A stretch of DNA of 64,000 nt from Pantoea agglomerans NBRC 102470 (GCF_001598475.1 NZ_BCZA01000002.1:124001-188000); one strand, 5' to 3'. Positions 9,471 through 18,815 are shown, counted from the first letter of the stretch. The notes: generated by a model not told the origin, from the sequence alone. Made by a program: numbers and translations.

Positions 9471-11387
9471 TTACGCGTCTGGTTCGGGTTGCTGGCGGAT
9501 AAAGGCGATGGCGCGGGCAATGTCCCGGGTGCGCGGCGTCGGTGGCAGGCTATTGAGAAACAGCGCGCCATAAGGACGAGAAACCAGACGCTGATCGCAA
9601 ATGACCAGTACGCCACGATCGTCGGTATCGCGGATTAAACGTCCCACGCCCTGCTTCAGGGTGATCACCGCATCCGGCAGTTGCACATCCGTAAAGGGAT
9701 CGCCGCCACGAATCCGGCAATCTTCCATTCTGGCTTTCAACAGCGGATCTTCCGGTGAGGTGAACGGCAGTTTATCGATGATCACCAGCGACAGCGCATC
9801 ACCCCGCACATCCACGCCTTCCCAGAAACTGCTGGTCGCCACCAGCAGGGCATTGCCCTTATCGATGAACTGTTTCAGCAACTGACCCTTGCTGGTTTCA
9901 CCCTGCACCAGCACGGGCAGCGTCATTGAGGCGCGAAATTCTGCGGCCAGCTCACGCATCATCAGGTGCGACGTGCAGAGAAAGAAACAGCGGCCTTTAT
10001 TGGCATCAATCAGCGGCTTCATCATTGCGGCCAGCTGGCGTGCACCACCCGGACGGTTAGGCTCAGGCAGATTGCGCGGAACGCAGAGCAGCGCCTGCTT
10101 CGCAAAATCGAACGGGCTGTTCAGAATCAGGCTTTTTGCTGCATTCACACCCAGCCGTTCGGCGAAGTGTGCCATTTTCTCATCCACCGCCAGGGTGGCT
10201 GAGGTGAAGATCCAGGCAGCCTTACGATTATCCATTACTTCACGGAAGCGTTCTGCCACCGAGAGCGGCGTCAGCGCCAGGATAAAGTGACGTGAGGTAC
10301 ATTCATACCAGTAGCTGTAGCCCGGCTCGTTAATCGCCCGCAGCCGTTTTAACCGGCCACGGTAGAGCGCGGCCCGCTCGAAGGCGGCATCCAGCAGGGC
10401 TGAACGGCCCAGTGAGAGTTTGATAACGTCGTAACAGAGCTCAAGCGCATCATCCAGCAGCGTAAACATCCGCAGGATGTTCTTATCGCTCAGCAGTTCA
10501 CGCAGGTTACCGCGATAGCCGGGATCGCCTAATGACAGGCGAAAATCCTGCGCGCACTGCGCCAGGCGGTCAGCGGATTTCTGCAGCTGCTGAGCATCAC
10601 GCACCTCGGTGCGGTAGGCGGTAATAATATCTTTGGCGAGATCGAGTAACTGGCGGCTGGAGAGCTGCTGACCAAAATACTGACTGGCGATATCGGGCAG
10701 CTGATGGGCTTCATCGAAGATCATCACATCAGCTTCGGGAATAAGTTCGCCAAAGCCGCCCTCTTTCACCACCAGATCGGCAAGAAAGAGATGGTGGTTC
10801 ACGACCACCACATCGGCGTCCATAGCGCGCTTACGCGCTTTGACCACAAAGCACTCTTTATAGCGAGGGCAGTCAGTGCCGAGGCAGTTATCGTTGGTGC
10901 TGGTGACCAGCGGCCAGACCGGGCTGTCTTCGGTCACGCCCGCACAGCTGCTGATGTCGCCATCTTCCGTCTGCGATGACCAGCTGCGCAGCGTCACCAG
11001 ATCGGTCAGCCCCTGCGCGGTGAGATCGCCGCCCGCCATCGATTGCTGTTCCATGCGTTCCAGGCAAAGGTAGTTCGAGCGTCCTTTCAGCAAAGCCGTT
11101 TTACCTTTGAAATCCAGCGCCTTGATCATCGTAGGCAGATCGCGGCCATAGAGCTGATCCTGCAGCGCCTTGGATCCGGTGGAGACAATGACTTTTTTAC
11201 CGGCCCGCAGAGCGGGAGCCAGGTAGGCATAAGTTTTTCCGGTGCCGGTACCGGCCTCGACCACCAGTTCACCCTGCTGTTTTACGGCTTCAGATACCGC
11301 CTGCGCCATCTCACGCTGTGCTTCACGCGGCTTAAAGCCTGCGATCGCCAGCGCCAGCGCGCCATCCACTGCAAAATCGTCTGCCAC
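9471..11387 (-). CDS. yoaA: ATP-dependent DNA helicase YoaA (DinG/XPD-like)
   Basis: Superfamily 2 iron-sulfur helicase. In E. coli YoaA works with the HolC subunit of DNA polymerase III in tolerance to replication-blocking damage. The 638-aa product has Walker A AGTGTGKT, four cysteines of the 4Fe-4S domain (SSCAG, DNCLGTDC, KECF), the DEAH box in MIFDEAHQLP and the C-terminal QGVGRLIR motif VI. Same length class as E. coli YoaA. Its usual neighbour yoaB is displaced about 4.8 kb by the accessory region. Confidence 0.95.
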   Translation of the reverse strand: MADDFAVDGALALAIAGFKPREAQREMAQAVSEAVKQQGELVVEAGTGTGKTYAYLAPALRAGKKVIVSTGSKALQDQLYGRDLPTMIKALDFKGKTALLKGRSNYLCLERMEQQSMAGGDLTAQGLTDLVTLRSWSSQTEDGDISSCAGVTEDSPVWPLVTSTNDNCLGTDCPRYKECFVVKARKRAMDADVVVVNHHLFLADLVVKEGGFGELIPEADVMIFDEAHQLPDIASQYFGQQLSSRQLLDLAKDIITAYRTEVRDAQQLQKSADRLAQCAQDFRLSLGDPGYRGNLRELLSDKNILRMFTLLDDALELCYDVIKLSLGRSALLDAAFERAALYRGRLKRLRAINEPGYSYWYECTSRHFILALTPLSVAERFREVMDNRKAAWIFTSATLAVDEKMAHFAERLGVNAAKSLILNSPFDFAKQALLCVPRNLPEPNRPGGARQLAAMMKPLIDANKGRCFFLCTSHLMMRELAAEFRASMTLPVLVQGETSKGQLLKQFIDKGNALLVATSSFWEGVDVRGDALSLVIIDKLPFTSPEDPLLKARMEDCRIRGGDPFTDVQLPDAVITLKQGVGRLIRDTDDRGVLVICDQRLVSRPYGALFLNSLPPTPRTRDIARAIAFIRQQPEPDA

Positions 11388-11449
11388 ATACCCTCACTAA
11401 GAACGGCAAAAACACTGTAATTATGTCAGTATTGGATCAACAAAGCAAA

Positions 11450-11465
11450 ATTGATAATTATCAAT
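11450..11465. promoter_or_regulatory. Perfect 16-bp AT palindrome upstream of yoaA
   Basis: ATTGATAATTATCAAT is a perfect palindrome and resembles overlapping Fur-type hexamers (GATAAT/ATTATC). It lies about 63-78 bases before the yoaA start, between yoaA and the carbonic anhydrase gene's 3' end. A regulator-binding role is inference. Confidence 0.35.
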
Positions 11466-11630
11466 AGTTTATCTATTTTTAGCCGTTGGGAGTGTGGCAA
11501 CCAGTGTCTCAGGATCGCGTCTGAAAGATGGGGAAAAAGGCGGCACGTGGCCGCCTGAAGAGAAGCGCTCGCAGCACCGGGATTCCTGATGGAAAAGTTG
11601 CACCGCGAAAGGCAGCAGAAATCGCTGTGA

Positions 11631-12368
11631 CTACTCTACAATCATGCGCCCATTGAGATGCTGCAACGGACGATTATTGGTGGTTTTCAGCGCCTGTTTA
11701 AAGGCGTCGAGCTGCGCCTGAGAGAGCGAAACCGGCTGTTTCAGCACCAGCCAGCGAATCCCTTCGCTGCAGGGTGGCGTCGTCAGGGAGCCGCTGAAAC
11801 GATAATAGTGCAGATCTTCCGGGAAGAGATCGCGTAAATTTACCTGGCGATTAATGGTTACCTGCTGGTTTTCCTGTTTCGGCATAGCGTCGATCAACGG
11901 TGCCAGCGCCGGATTCTCTTCACCGACCTTAAACATCACCGCGACCACGGCCAGATCGCCATCCTCTTTGCTGTGTACAAAGTGGGCTTCAAGGGGAAAG
12001 GTGTGCCCATTGATCTGGTTCTCACTCGGCGTATGGAAGTGATACTGACGCAGCGTGAACTTTTCACTATCCAGTACAAAATCATCTTCTTCATCAACGG
12101 TCACCTGAATCGTGTGGCCATTGTTAATCACCTTCTCAGCCGACGTATGGTAGGCCAGATCGAGTGCCTGTAAATGCCCCTCAATCGGATCTTTAATATT
12201 GATTGGCGACTGGGACTTACCTTCGTGACAGATGTGGAAGTCGCTGGTCAGTTCGCTCCAGTGTTCCGGGCCAGCTTTGCCTTCGTACGTCCAGTGCGGT
12301 TCCGCCGCACCGGCTACGTTGAGGGTAGAAAGCGCCACAACCAGACTTAACATTTTTGGTAATTTCAT
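11631..12368 (-). CDS. cah: Periplasmic alpha-carbonic anhydrase
   Basis: Zinc enzyme interconverting CO2 and bicarbonate, exported to the periplasm. The 245-aa product has a Sec signal peptide (about residues 1-21, cleaved near GAA-EPHW). The alpha-class zinc ligands lie in QYHFHTPSEN (two histidines) and EAHFVH (third), and SLTTPPCSEGI is the usual C-terminal motif with the second structural cysteine. AGGGA precedes the ATG. The gene is not in this place in E. coli; it is the first gene of the accessory stretch between yoaA and yoaB. Confidence 0.95.
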   Translation of the reverse strand: MKLPKMLSLVVALSTLNVAGAAEPHWTYEGKAGPEHWSELTSDFHICHEGKSQSPINIKDPIEGHLQALDLAYHTSAEKVINNGHTIQVTVDEEDDFVLDSEKFTLRQYHFHTPSENQINGHTFPLEAHFVHSKEDGDLAVVAVMFKVGEENPALAPLIDAMPKQENQQVTINRQVNLRDLFPEDLHYYRFSGSLTTPPCSEGIRWLVLKQPVSLSQAQLDAFKQALKTTNNRPLQHLNGRMIVE

Positions 12369-12732
12369 TTTTATCCCTGCTTTATAAGCTTATTTGCGGC
12401 AGGGATACTATTCCGCTGACTACTGAATCAGCAAGGTGACAAAATGCGTTAAATCAAAATCAGAACGAATAAAGAGTTTATAATTACAATCAATGTTAAT
12501 TTAATTAACAAACATCACGATGTGACGTTTTTAAGCACTTCAGTAAAGGGTTGATATCAATCTCTCTGAATAAAAGAGTTTCATTATTCTGTATTTATCA
12601 TTTTGATCGTCGAAACGAGCCGGGAGGGAAATTTTGCACTAAATTCAGGCGACGTAAGAAACCGCAAAACTGCACGCAGGCGGTTTTGCGGTGCAACGCG
12701 ATAACGCGTCATAAAAGATTATGCAGGTGACG
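12369..12732. other. Intergenic region with stem-loop, no gene seen
   Basis: This AT-rich spacer upstream of the carbonic anhydrase gene should contain its promoter. At 12661-12692, ACCGCAAAAC and GTTTTGCGGT form a strong stem-loop, probably the terminator of the small gene at 12733-12840, although no clear T-tract follows. I see no ORF. Confidence 0.55.
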
Positions 12733-12840
12733 CTAGACATCCTTTTCTAATGGTTCCTCTTCTTCATCTTCTTCCTCATCTTCAGGATAAATCTCAGCGT
12801 CATCGGGCAGCGGCTCATCGTAATCAGGGCGTTCAGACAT
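12733..12840 (-). CDS. Acidic 35-aa micro-protein
   Basis: This short ORF is preceded by CCGGAGGAAATT, a near-ideal ribosome-binding site 5 bases before the ATG. The product starts MSERPDYDEPLPDDAE and ends in a run of acidic residues (PEDEEEDEEEEPLEKDV), with no hydrophobic segment, so it is predicted to be cytosolic and probably disordered. A stem-loop follows downstream. I do not recognise a family. The strong ribosome-binding site and the clean acidic composition argue for a real gene. Confidence 0.65.
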   Translation of the reverse strand: MSERPDYDEPLPDDAEIYPEDEEEDEEEEPLEKDV

Positions 12841-13651
12841 AATTTCCTCCGGTGTCAGATAGCAATTTTGCTATGCCCTTTGAGTGTAGCTTACTCCTGC
12901 CATCTGTTTTGCAAGGCTCGCAAAAGATATCAGAAATGCGGGCGCTGCCGCAGACTCTGCTTCGCCACTGCGTGAAACAGCCTTGCGTCACAGCCGGTGC
13001 TGATAGCGTACCGGTTAATCGGATGCCCATTCGCCTCCCCCAGCCGCGTTATCATTGACGTCAGTCTGATAGCGGGTTTAATAATTCGCCGCTGAAAAAA
13101 CTCTGTTTTCAAAAAAACCTCTTACTCGTTTAATGAATAAAAGGCCGGAACTTAACTGCCTATAATACAGGGACACGAAAAGTTAATGATGCGATTCAAA
13201 GCACAATTATGCACAAAGAAAGGTAACATTAAATAAAAACTCAACAGGAGTAGCATTAAACATCGTTATGTTGTTATAAGAAAAAATCCCTGATATAAAA
13301 GAGACAGAATTTAAACGCAATCTGTGAGCATTAGCGGATTGAATATTTCCTCTGATGCAGCCAGGCTGACTTAACAGATGGTAGAGAGGTAATTAAAAAT
13401 TCAGAAATTATGTTTCTTTCACAGGCAATAAAAACTTGTCACTGGATAAGTCACATCACAATAGAAACCATGCCCCACGGCATCCGTCCTCTTTAAAAGG
13501 CCGTTTAAGACTATCTCGCTAAAGATATCCGTTAATGTAAATGAAGTGGGGTTTTATATTATAAGTTAAGTGGGATGTAATCTGGCTGTTGCTACCCTGT
13601 TGCATCTATCCGTCAAAATGGACACCATTATCTCAACAAGGAGAAATATCA
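12841..13651. other. Long AT-rich intergenic region
   Basis: About 800 bases without a supported gene. A TATAAT at 13161-13166 could be a -10 box for the plus-strand genes downstream, but the -35 region is weak. The low GC against the neighbouring backbone suggests acquired DNA or a long regulatory region. Only very short ORFs without ribosome-binding sites are present. Confidence 0.5.
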
Positions 13652-13885
13652 TTGTTCCCAAAATTACCCCGGTATAGCTTAGTGATTCTGACGCTGAGCG
13701 GTTGCGTTACCAACGATGAGGTCAAACTTAACCCAGTTGGTCAACATAGTGAACCTGTCATGCCGCATATAAACCAGGGGATCAGCCCTGCACAGCGGCG
13801 CGCGATTATGTCCGGCGAACAACCAGACTGGTCTGACGTTTATCCTCAGCGAATCAATAAAAACTCGTCAGCTGTCAGAAAATGA
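13652..13885 (+). CDS. Small lipoprotein of unknown function
   Basis: I place the start at the TTG 13652, which has AAGGAG 8 bases upstream; the ORF can be extended upstream to 13589 without such a site. The 77-aa product begins FPKLPRYSLVILTLSGC, a short signal peptide with lipobox LSGC, so it should be a lipoprotein. The mature part is polar and includes GISPAQRRAIMSGEQPDW. First gene of an AT-rich plus-strand trio with a membrane protein and an exported ClpP-like protease. Family not recognised. Confidence 0.65.
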   Translation: MFPKLPRYSLVILTLSGCVTNDEVKLNPVGQHSEPVMPHINQGISPAQRRAIMSGEQPDWSDVYPQRINKNSSAVRK

Positions 13886-13944
13886 TCTGCACGTCGTAGC
13901 AGTTAACGTCGTTACTCCACCACTCACATAGCGTAAAAAACACT

Positions 13945-14184
13945 GTGGAAAATAATCAACACGTCGATGATGTCTCCCTATGGGATTGGATTGTCACATT
14001 AATTTTAACTGGCATACCCGTATTAAATCTTTTCATGCTGCTTTACTGGTCCTTAAACCGAAGGACTAAACGTTCAAAGAAAAACTACGCCAGAGCGAGT
14101 TTATTATTGATATTCATCGTACTCATCTTCTATATCATCACCCTGGAAGTTACAACGGGCTATTTTCTTTTTAAACATTACTGA
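13945..14184 (+). CDS. Two-helix membrane protein
   Basis: 79-aa product starting at GTG. It has two hydrophobic segments (about residues 13-35 and 49-73) separated by a basic loop RRTKRSKKNYARA, so it is a small integral inner-membrane protein. The pattern resembles small membrane proteins of Firmicutes with IPVVNIIMLFVWA-type sequences, an impression from memory only. It lies 59 bases after the lipoprotein gene and 41 bases before the ClpP-like gene, which suggests one transcription unit. Confidence 0.65.
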   Translation: MENNQHVDDVSLWDWIVTLILTGIPVLNLFMLLYWSLNRRTKRSKKNYARASLLLIFIVLIFYIITLEVTTGYFLFKHY

Positions 14185-14225
14185 TCCTTAAACTGACAGT
14201 GTCACACCCTTAAATGGAGTTTTTT

Positions 14226-14900
14226 ATGGTGCGTTATTTCACTTTTCTATTATTGGGCGTCACTTCCGCTTGCTGCATAGCAAAAACGTCAGTGGTGATG
14301 AATAACACCCTGAAAGCGCAAGAGATAAAATCGGCAAAAATTGTTTACATTGGCGAGGTTAATGGCACTAAAGTGGCAGAATTGATGGCAGGCATCGATG
14401 ATATTAATGCAAGTTACCCTGCTGTAAAAGAAATATCGCTTTATATAAACAGCTTTGGCGGCGACATGGAAGCTGGCTATATGGGCGGCCAGGCCGTCAG
14501 GGGGTCAAGGATTCCGATAAAAACCATCAATGCCGCAATGACGGGTTCGGCGGCTACCCTGATTTATTGCTCAGGGGCGCAAAGGGAAACATTACCCAGC
14601 GCAACGTTTTTAATCCACCCTGCAGCGAGTCAAAACATTCAGAGCAACTATCTGAAAAAAAATGAAGTCATTTTACTCAGCAGAGATATCGATAATGTCA
14701 GTAAAATATTCAGGGACACCTATGCATCCTGTTTCAAAGATGACGGGATAGAGATAGATAAAGCCTTATTCAGTGAAGACAACCGTATTTACCTGCGTTT
14801 TCCAGAATCTGTAAAACAGGGTATTGCACAAAAACGTGTTGAAGGAATCGCCCCCGCTGATGTCGCTTATTACATTTTCACTTCAGAGGCCAGCGACTAG
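14226..14900 (+). CDS. Exported ClpP-like serine protease
   Basis: 224-aa protein with a Sec-type signal peptide (about residues 1-19) and a ClpP/crotonase-type core. LYINSFGGDMEAG matches the ClpP segment LYINSPGG. GSAATLIYCSGA aligns the serine with ClpP Ser97, and TFLIHPAA aligns the histidine with His122 at nearly the same spacing. The third triad residue is less clear: the region SEDNRIYLRFPES puts Asp or Asn near the ClpP Asp171 position. I chose ATG 14226, after TGGAG, over 14214. An exported stand-alone ClpP-like enzyme has no ClpX/ClpA partner in the periplasm, so it may act alone or with the lipoprotein and membrane protein encoded upstream. The substrate is unknown. Confidence 0.8.
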   Translation: MVRYFTFLLLGVTSACCIAKTSVVMNNTLKAQEIKSAKIVYIGEVNGTKVAELMAGIDDINASYPAVKEISLYINSFGGDMEAGYMGGQAVRGSRIPIKTINAAMTGSAATLIYCSGAQRETLPSATFLIHPAASQNIQSNYLKKNEVILLSRDIDNVSKIFRDTYASCFKDDGIEIDKALFSEDNRIYLRFPESVKQGIAQKRVEGIAPADVAYYIFTSEASD

Positions 14901-15282
14901 CAAAAATAACGTTAATTATGCCTGCTGGACGAATACCTTTTATCAGATATTCGCCGCCTGGACAGATGGGCGTGCTGGCGGGGAGACATATCGAGCCGTT
15001 AGCGGGTAATCCAGAGCAGAACATAATGCAGACGACGTTCAGATGAGGCGCCGCAGGATCTCACCATCAATATCACGGCGACTTTTCCCTGTAAGCGCTA
15101 CGCTTGCCTGGTGAGTTTTTTGAGTAGCAATAGCAGAGTTGATTCAACACTGGCCAGATAAAAAGCGGCAAATAAAGCAGGCCGCTCAGCCAGATACGGC
15201 TCATTCTGGTACAGGGCGTTTATCTGTTTCTGGCTGGTGACCTGATATCACGATTATTGGCGACGCTGCTCTTGCGACCTGC
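14901..15282. other. Intergenic region, no gene seen
   Basis: The spacer between the ClpP-like gene and the convergent 55-aa membrane protein gene shows no ORF with a ribosome-binding site and no clear terminator. Confidence 0.5.
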
Positions 15283-15450
15283 TTATAAGCGGACGTACAA
15301 CGCGCCCGCCAGCATAACGATGAACAGAATAGCGAAGGTAATAAAGCCCTGCTTACTGCCACGGGACAATCCAACAAATGCCGAAACCACAATAAACAGC
15401 AGCGTCAGTGCGCCGACCATCACCCAAAAAAGATACTGCGTATTCGCCAT
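15283..15450 (-). CDS. 55-aa membrane protein
   Basis: Short ORF beginning MANTQYLFWVMVGAL and ending LAGALYVRL, with two hydrophobic helices (about residues 7-27 and 36-53) around a short basic loop LSRGSKQG. GAGG lies 9 bases before the ATG. It is probably an inner-membrane protein; the family is not recognised. It is convergent with the ClpP-like trio. Confidence 0.7.
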   Translation of the reverse strand: MANTQYLFWVMVGALTLLFIVVSAFVGLSRGSKQGFITFAILFIVMLAGALYVRL

Positions 15451-15800
15451 GCCTGAATCCTCATCCGTAGCGCGATTTATCTGCTGTTTTATAACATTTT
15501 TATGCCGCGCGTGCCCTCACTTCTCCCGCTCTTTCGACGCTTTATGCTGCTTTAGTGCAGCAGGGCTGCAACAGTGACAACGTCCGCGGCTCATTATCAT
15601 GATGCAGACAGTGTGATGCAGTTAGCAAATGCAGAGGAACGCAGCGAGTAAACAAACGCGCGGATTATAATGATTAAATCAGCTTACCGTTGGGATGTGG
15701 CACCCGTAGGCTGACGTGCTGAGACTGGTTTAACATTGCCGTTCAGGCGGTGTTAAACAGATGGCCTTAACCCGACTGCCTGACTCAGGCGGAGGAATGT
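15451..15800. other. Intergenic region, no gene seen
   Basis: This lies between divergent small genes. It should hold promoters for both the 55-aa membrane protein and the plus-strand lipoprotein, but no site is clear enough to name. Confidence 0.5.
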
Positions 15801-16160
15801 ATGAACTGTTTCCGCATCGGCTCTCTGGCTGGCGTGCTGCTGCTCTGCGGCTGCCAGGCACCCACGCCTGATCAGGCTCGTCTGCAGCAGCCTGTTTTTC
15901 AGGGTCAAAGCACCCGCACCGTCCCTCAGCTCAGCGACTGTATTTATCGCGGCTGGTCCACCACCAGCGTCATTGCCAGAGATAACACCACCCACACCCA
16001 GCCCAACGGCAGCGAGATCAGCGTTTTTACCTGGGAAGATTCGATTTTTGCGGATGTGTCGCCCCGCCGAAAAGGGGCTGAGGTGAAATATTTCACGACT
16101 TTCCGGATGGCGCCTCAGGTGATGGCGGACAGACAGGCGATTGTTGAGCGCTGCCTGTAA
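15801..16160 (+). CDS. Lipoprotein of unknown function
   Basis: 119-aa product with signal peptide and lipobox LLCGC (Cys18 predicted lipidated). GGAGGAATGT precedes the ATG at good spacing. The mature domain contains DCIYRGWSTTS and an EVKYFTTFRMAPQ segment and ends in Cys, so one disulfide (Cys near 47 with the C-terminal Cys) is possible. The size and the placement of residues recall small phage- or T6SS-associated lipoproteins, but I cannot assign a family. Confidence 0.8.
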   Translation: MNCFRIGSLAGVLLLCGCQAPTPDQARLQQPVFQGQSTRTVPQLSDCIYRGWSTTSVIARDNTTHTQPNGSEISVFTWEDSIFADVSPRRKGAEVKYFTTFRMAPQVMADRQAIVERCL

Positions 16161-16227
16161 AGCGTAAGGGGTGACAGCGATGTCGGGAGTGTGCCAGGCT
16201 AATGCGCAATTAACCAGGGAGAAACCG

Positions 16228-16572
16228 ATGAGTATTACCCGCATTGACCCGGAACACCGTATGTCCGAAGCCGTGATCCACAACGACACGATCTATTACA
16301 CCAGTGTGCCTGAGAATCTGGATGCCGACGCAGAAGCGCAGACAGCCAATGCGCTGGCAGTGATTGATGCGATTCTGACACGGCTCGGTAGCGATAAAAG
16401 CAAAATCCTTGATGCGACGCTGTTTCTGGTGGATAAGGCCGATTTCCCTGCGATGAACCGCGCATGGGACGCATGGGTCTCTCCAGGTAATGCGCCGGTG
16501 CGCTGCACGGTACAGGCCGGGCTGTTGAATCCGAAGTACAAAATCGAAATTAAAATTATCGCTGCACGTTAA
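16228..16572 (+). CDS. yoaB: RidA family protein YoaB
   Basis: Member of the YjgF/YER057c/UK114 (RidA) family, whose best known member hydrolyses reactive enamine/imine intermediates; the specific activity of YoaB is not established. 114 aa, the E. coli length, with the C-terminal CTVQAGLLNP segment carrying the family arginine region. I chose ATG 16228 because GGGAGAAACC precedes it and MSITRIDPEHRMS is the conserved start. It returns the gene order to the E. coli backbone and converges on yoaH. Confidence 0.92.
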   Translation: MSITRIDPEHRMSEAVIHNDTIYYTSVPENLDADAEAQTANALAVIDAILTRLGSDKSKILDATLFLVDKADFPAMNRAWDAWVSPGNAPVRCTVQAGLLNPKYKIEIKIIAAR

Positions 16573-16583
16573 AACGCCGGGCG

Positions 16584-16778
16584 TTATTCCTCTTCGTTTT
16601 CTTCATCTTCGTCTTCGAATAGCGCCCGAATCCGTTCGCCCTTGAAATTTTGTCGGATCTCCTGCGCCACCTGGGTGATCGCTTCACCGCTCGACAAACC
16701 TCCCGCCATCAATTCCTGAATACGTTCGACGGCCTGCTGCTGCTGCTCATGAGAGAGAGCCGGTATTCCTATAAACAT
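16584..16778 (-). CDS. yoaH: YoaH, UPF0181 family protein
   Basis: Small conserved protein of unknown function, 64 aa. The conserved core is [19 protein letters not shown], followed by an acidic tail ([11 protein letters not shown]). It lies divergent from pabB, as in E. coli. Confidence 0.92.
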   Translation of the reverse strand: MFIGIPALSHEQQQQAVERIQELMAGGLSSGEAITQVAQEIRQNFKGERIRALFEDEDEENEEE

Positions 16779-16888
16779 GTTTCACTCCTGCGTTGGGGCA
16801 GACAGTATCCCACGCGGAACTAACAGGTGCCAGTCAGGAAAAAATATGGCAGTCTGACCGCCTCTTTGCTCTCTGATTTCTCTGCCCG

Positions 16889-18268
16889 ATGATTGTTGAA
16901 ACCCTCAGTCTTGATTATACCCCGGATGCGCTGACTCAGCGTTTTGCCCCGATTGCCCATCTGCCCTGGGCGATGCTGCTCTCCTCCGCGCAGGCGAACC
17001 ACAGTGACAACCGCTTTGATATTCTGACCGCCGATCCCCGCGCTACTCTGGTGACCCGCGGTGCGATGACTACGCTCAGCGACCCGACCGGCACGACCGA
17101 ATCAACCGCCGATCCCCTGCTGCTGGTGCAGCAGCAGTGTGATGCGCTGGGCGTGACGCCGGCTGCCAGCGATGCCCTGCCGTTTCAGGGCGGTGCGCTG
17201 GGCCTGTTTGGTTATGACCTGGGCCGCCGGTTTGAGTCGCTGCCTCAGCAGGCCGCAGCCGATCTCACCACGCCTGACATGGCGGTGGGTATCTATGACT
17301 GGGCATTGATTGCCGATCATCATCAGCAGACCCTGACGCTGGTGGCGTTAAAGAACGCGGAAGAACGCGCCGCCTGGCTGGCGCAATGGCCGGCGCGCGA
17401 GGCCGTGCCCTTTTCACTGACCAGCCGCTGGCGCTCCAACCTGAGCTATGCAGATTACGCTGCGCGTTTTGCGGCGGTTCAGGCCTATATTCAGGCGGGT
17501 GACTGTTATCAGGTTAATCTGGCGCAGCGCTTTCAGGCCGGTTACCAGGGTGATGAGTGGCAGGCGTTCAGTATACTCAATGCGGCTAACCGCGCGCCGT
17601 TCAGCGCTTTTCTGCGTCTGCCGGAGAGCGCGATCCTCAGCCTGTCGCCGGAGCGCTTTCTGTCGCTGAATAATAAGCAGATCGAAACCCGACCGATCAA
17701 AGGTACCCGGCCACGCTGTGACGATCCGATTGCTGATGCGCAACAGGCTGAGTCGCTGCGCCATGCAGAAAAAGATCGGGCCGAAAATCTGATGATTGTC
17801 GATTTACTGCGCAACGATATTGGCCGCGTGGCGCTACCCGGCTCGGTCACGGTGCCTGAACTGTTTGTGGTTGAACCCTTCCCCGCCGTGCACCACCTGG
17901 TCAGCACGGTGCGGGCGCAGCTGCCTGACACCCTGCAGGCCACCGATCTGCTGCGCGCCTGTTTTCCGGGCGGCTCGATTACCGGTGCGCCCAAGATTCG
18001 GGCGATGGAGATTATTGATGAACTGGAGCCGCAGCGGCGCAATGCCTGGTGCGGCAGCATCGGTTATCTCAGCCTGTGTGGCCGGATGGATACCAGCATC
18101 ACCATTCGCACGCTGATCGCTGAAGGTCAGCAGCTCTACTGTGCGGCGGGCGGCGGGCTTGTTGCAGACAGCGATCCCGAAGCGGAGTATCAGGAAACAC
18201 TCGACAAAGTCAGCCGGATCTTACCGGCACTGGAACAAACCGGAGGTTCAGTTGGCCCTGACGCTTGA
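16889..18268 (+). CDS. pabB: Aminodeoxychorismate synthase component 1
   Basis: Chorismate-utilising subunit that, with the glutaminase PabA, makes 4-amino-4-deoxychorismate on the way to p-aminobenzoate and folate. 459 aa. The active-site lysine motif is present in [11 protein letters not shown], and the C-terminal half carries the conserved chorismate-enzyme segments [22 protein letters not shown] and [16 protein letters not shown]. The 3' end overlaps nudL by 17 bases, so translation is probably coupled. Confidence 0.96.
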   Translation: MIVETLSLDYTPDALTQRFAPIAHLPWAMLLSSAQANHSDNRFDILTADPRATLVTRGAMTTLSDPTGTTESTADPLLLVQQQCDALGVTPAASDALPFQGGALGLFGYDLGRRFESLPQQAAADLTTPDMAVGIYDWALIADHHQQTLTLVALKNAEERAAWLAQWPAREAVPFSLTSRWRSNLSYADYAARFAAVQAYIQAGDCYQVNLAQRFQAGYQGDEWQAFSILNAANRAPFSAFLRLPESAILSLSPERFLSLNNKQIETRPIKGTRPRCDDPIADAQQAESLRHAEKDRAENLMIVDLLRNDIGRVALPGSVTVPELFVVEPFPAVHHLVSTVRAQLPDTLQATDLLRACFPGGSITGAPKIRAMEIIDELEPQRRNAWCGSIGYLSLCGRMDTSITIRTLIAEGQQLYCAAGGGLVADSDPEAEYQETLDKVSRILPALEQTGGSVGPDA

Positions 18269-18815
18269 TGATTTTCGCAGCCGTTTTCTGTTGCAGCAGC
18301 CAGCCCGCAGCACACAATTGCTATCCGGGCGCCATGCGGCGGTGCTGGTGCCGATTGTGGCACGGCCTGAACCCGGTCTGTTGCTGACGCAGCGCTCACA
18401 CGCCCTGCGCAAACATGCCGGACAGGTCGCTTTTCCCGGCGGGATGCAGGATGACACTGACGCATCGCTCATCGCCACAGCACTGCGTGAAGCACAGGAA
18501 GAGGTTGGCATTGAGCCGCATCAGGTCGAGGTATTAGGCGCACTGCCCGCCGTGACCAGCAGCACCGGCTTTCAGGTGACGCCGGTACTGGGGATCATTC
18601 CGGCCGATCTGCGATTAACGATTAATCCGGATGAGGTAAGCAGCGCCTTTGAGATGCCGCTGGCCGAGGCTTTGCAGCTCAGCCGCTACAGCGCGCTGGA
18701 GGTGCATCGGGCTGGCGTTCGCCACCCGGTCTGGCTGTCGCGCTATCAGGATTATCTGGTGTGGGGCATGACCGCGGGTATTATCCGCTCACTGAGTACT
18801 CAGATCGCATTCTGA
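18252..18815 (+). CDS. nudL: Nudix CoA pyrophosphatase NudL
   Basis: Nudix hydrolase predicted to cleave CoA and its derivatives to phosphopantetheine and 3',5'-ADP. The Nudix box is in [19 protein letters not shown] continuing QEEVGI. I place the start at TTG 18252, five bases after GGAGG and inside the end of pabB; it gives [12 protein letters not shown], which aligns with the E. coli N-terminus, and 187 aa. The longer in-frame ORF from 18141 lies wholly inside pabB and is not supported. Confidence 0.92.
   Translation: MALTLDDFRSRFLLQQPARSTQLLSGRHAAVLVPIVARPEPGLLLTQRSHALRKHAGQVAFPGGMQDDTDASLIATALREAQEEVGIEPHQVEVLGALPAVTSSTGFQVTPVLGIIPADLRLTINPDEVSSAFEMPLAEALQLSRYSALEVHRAGVRHPVWLSRYQDYLVWGMTAGIIRSLSTQIAF

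Noticed and set aside
12852-13058. 68-codon plus-strand ORF next to the acidic micro-protein gene.
   Set aside because: No ribosome-binding site, and its start region lies over the leader of the opposite acidic gene; composition not protein-like.
13161-13166. TATAAT as a promoter for the lipoprotein/protease trio.
   Set aside because: No adequate -35 at 16-18 bases and almost 500 bases from the first gene; left as an unproven possibility only.
15257-15577. 106-codon plus-strand ORF overlapping the 55-aa membrane protein.
   Set aside because: It is the complement of a better-supported gene with a ribosome-binding site and clear membrane helices.
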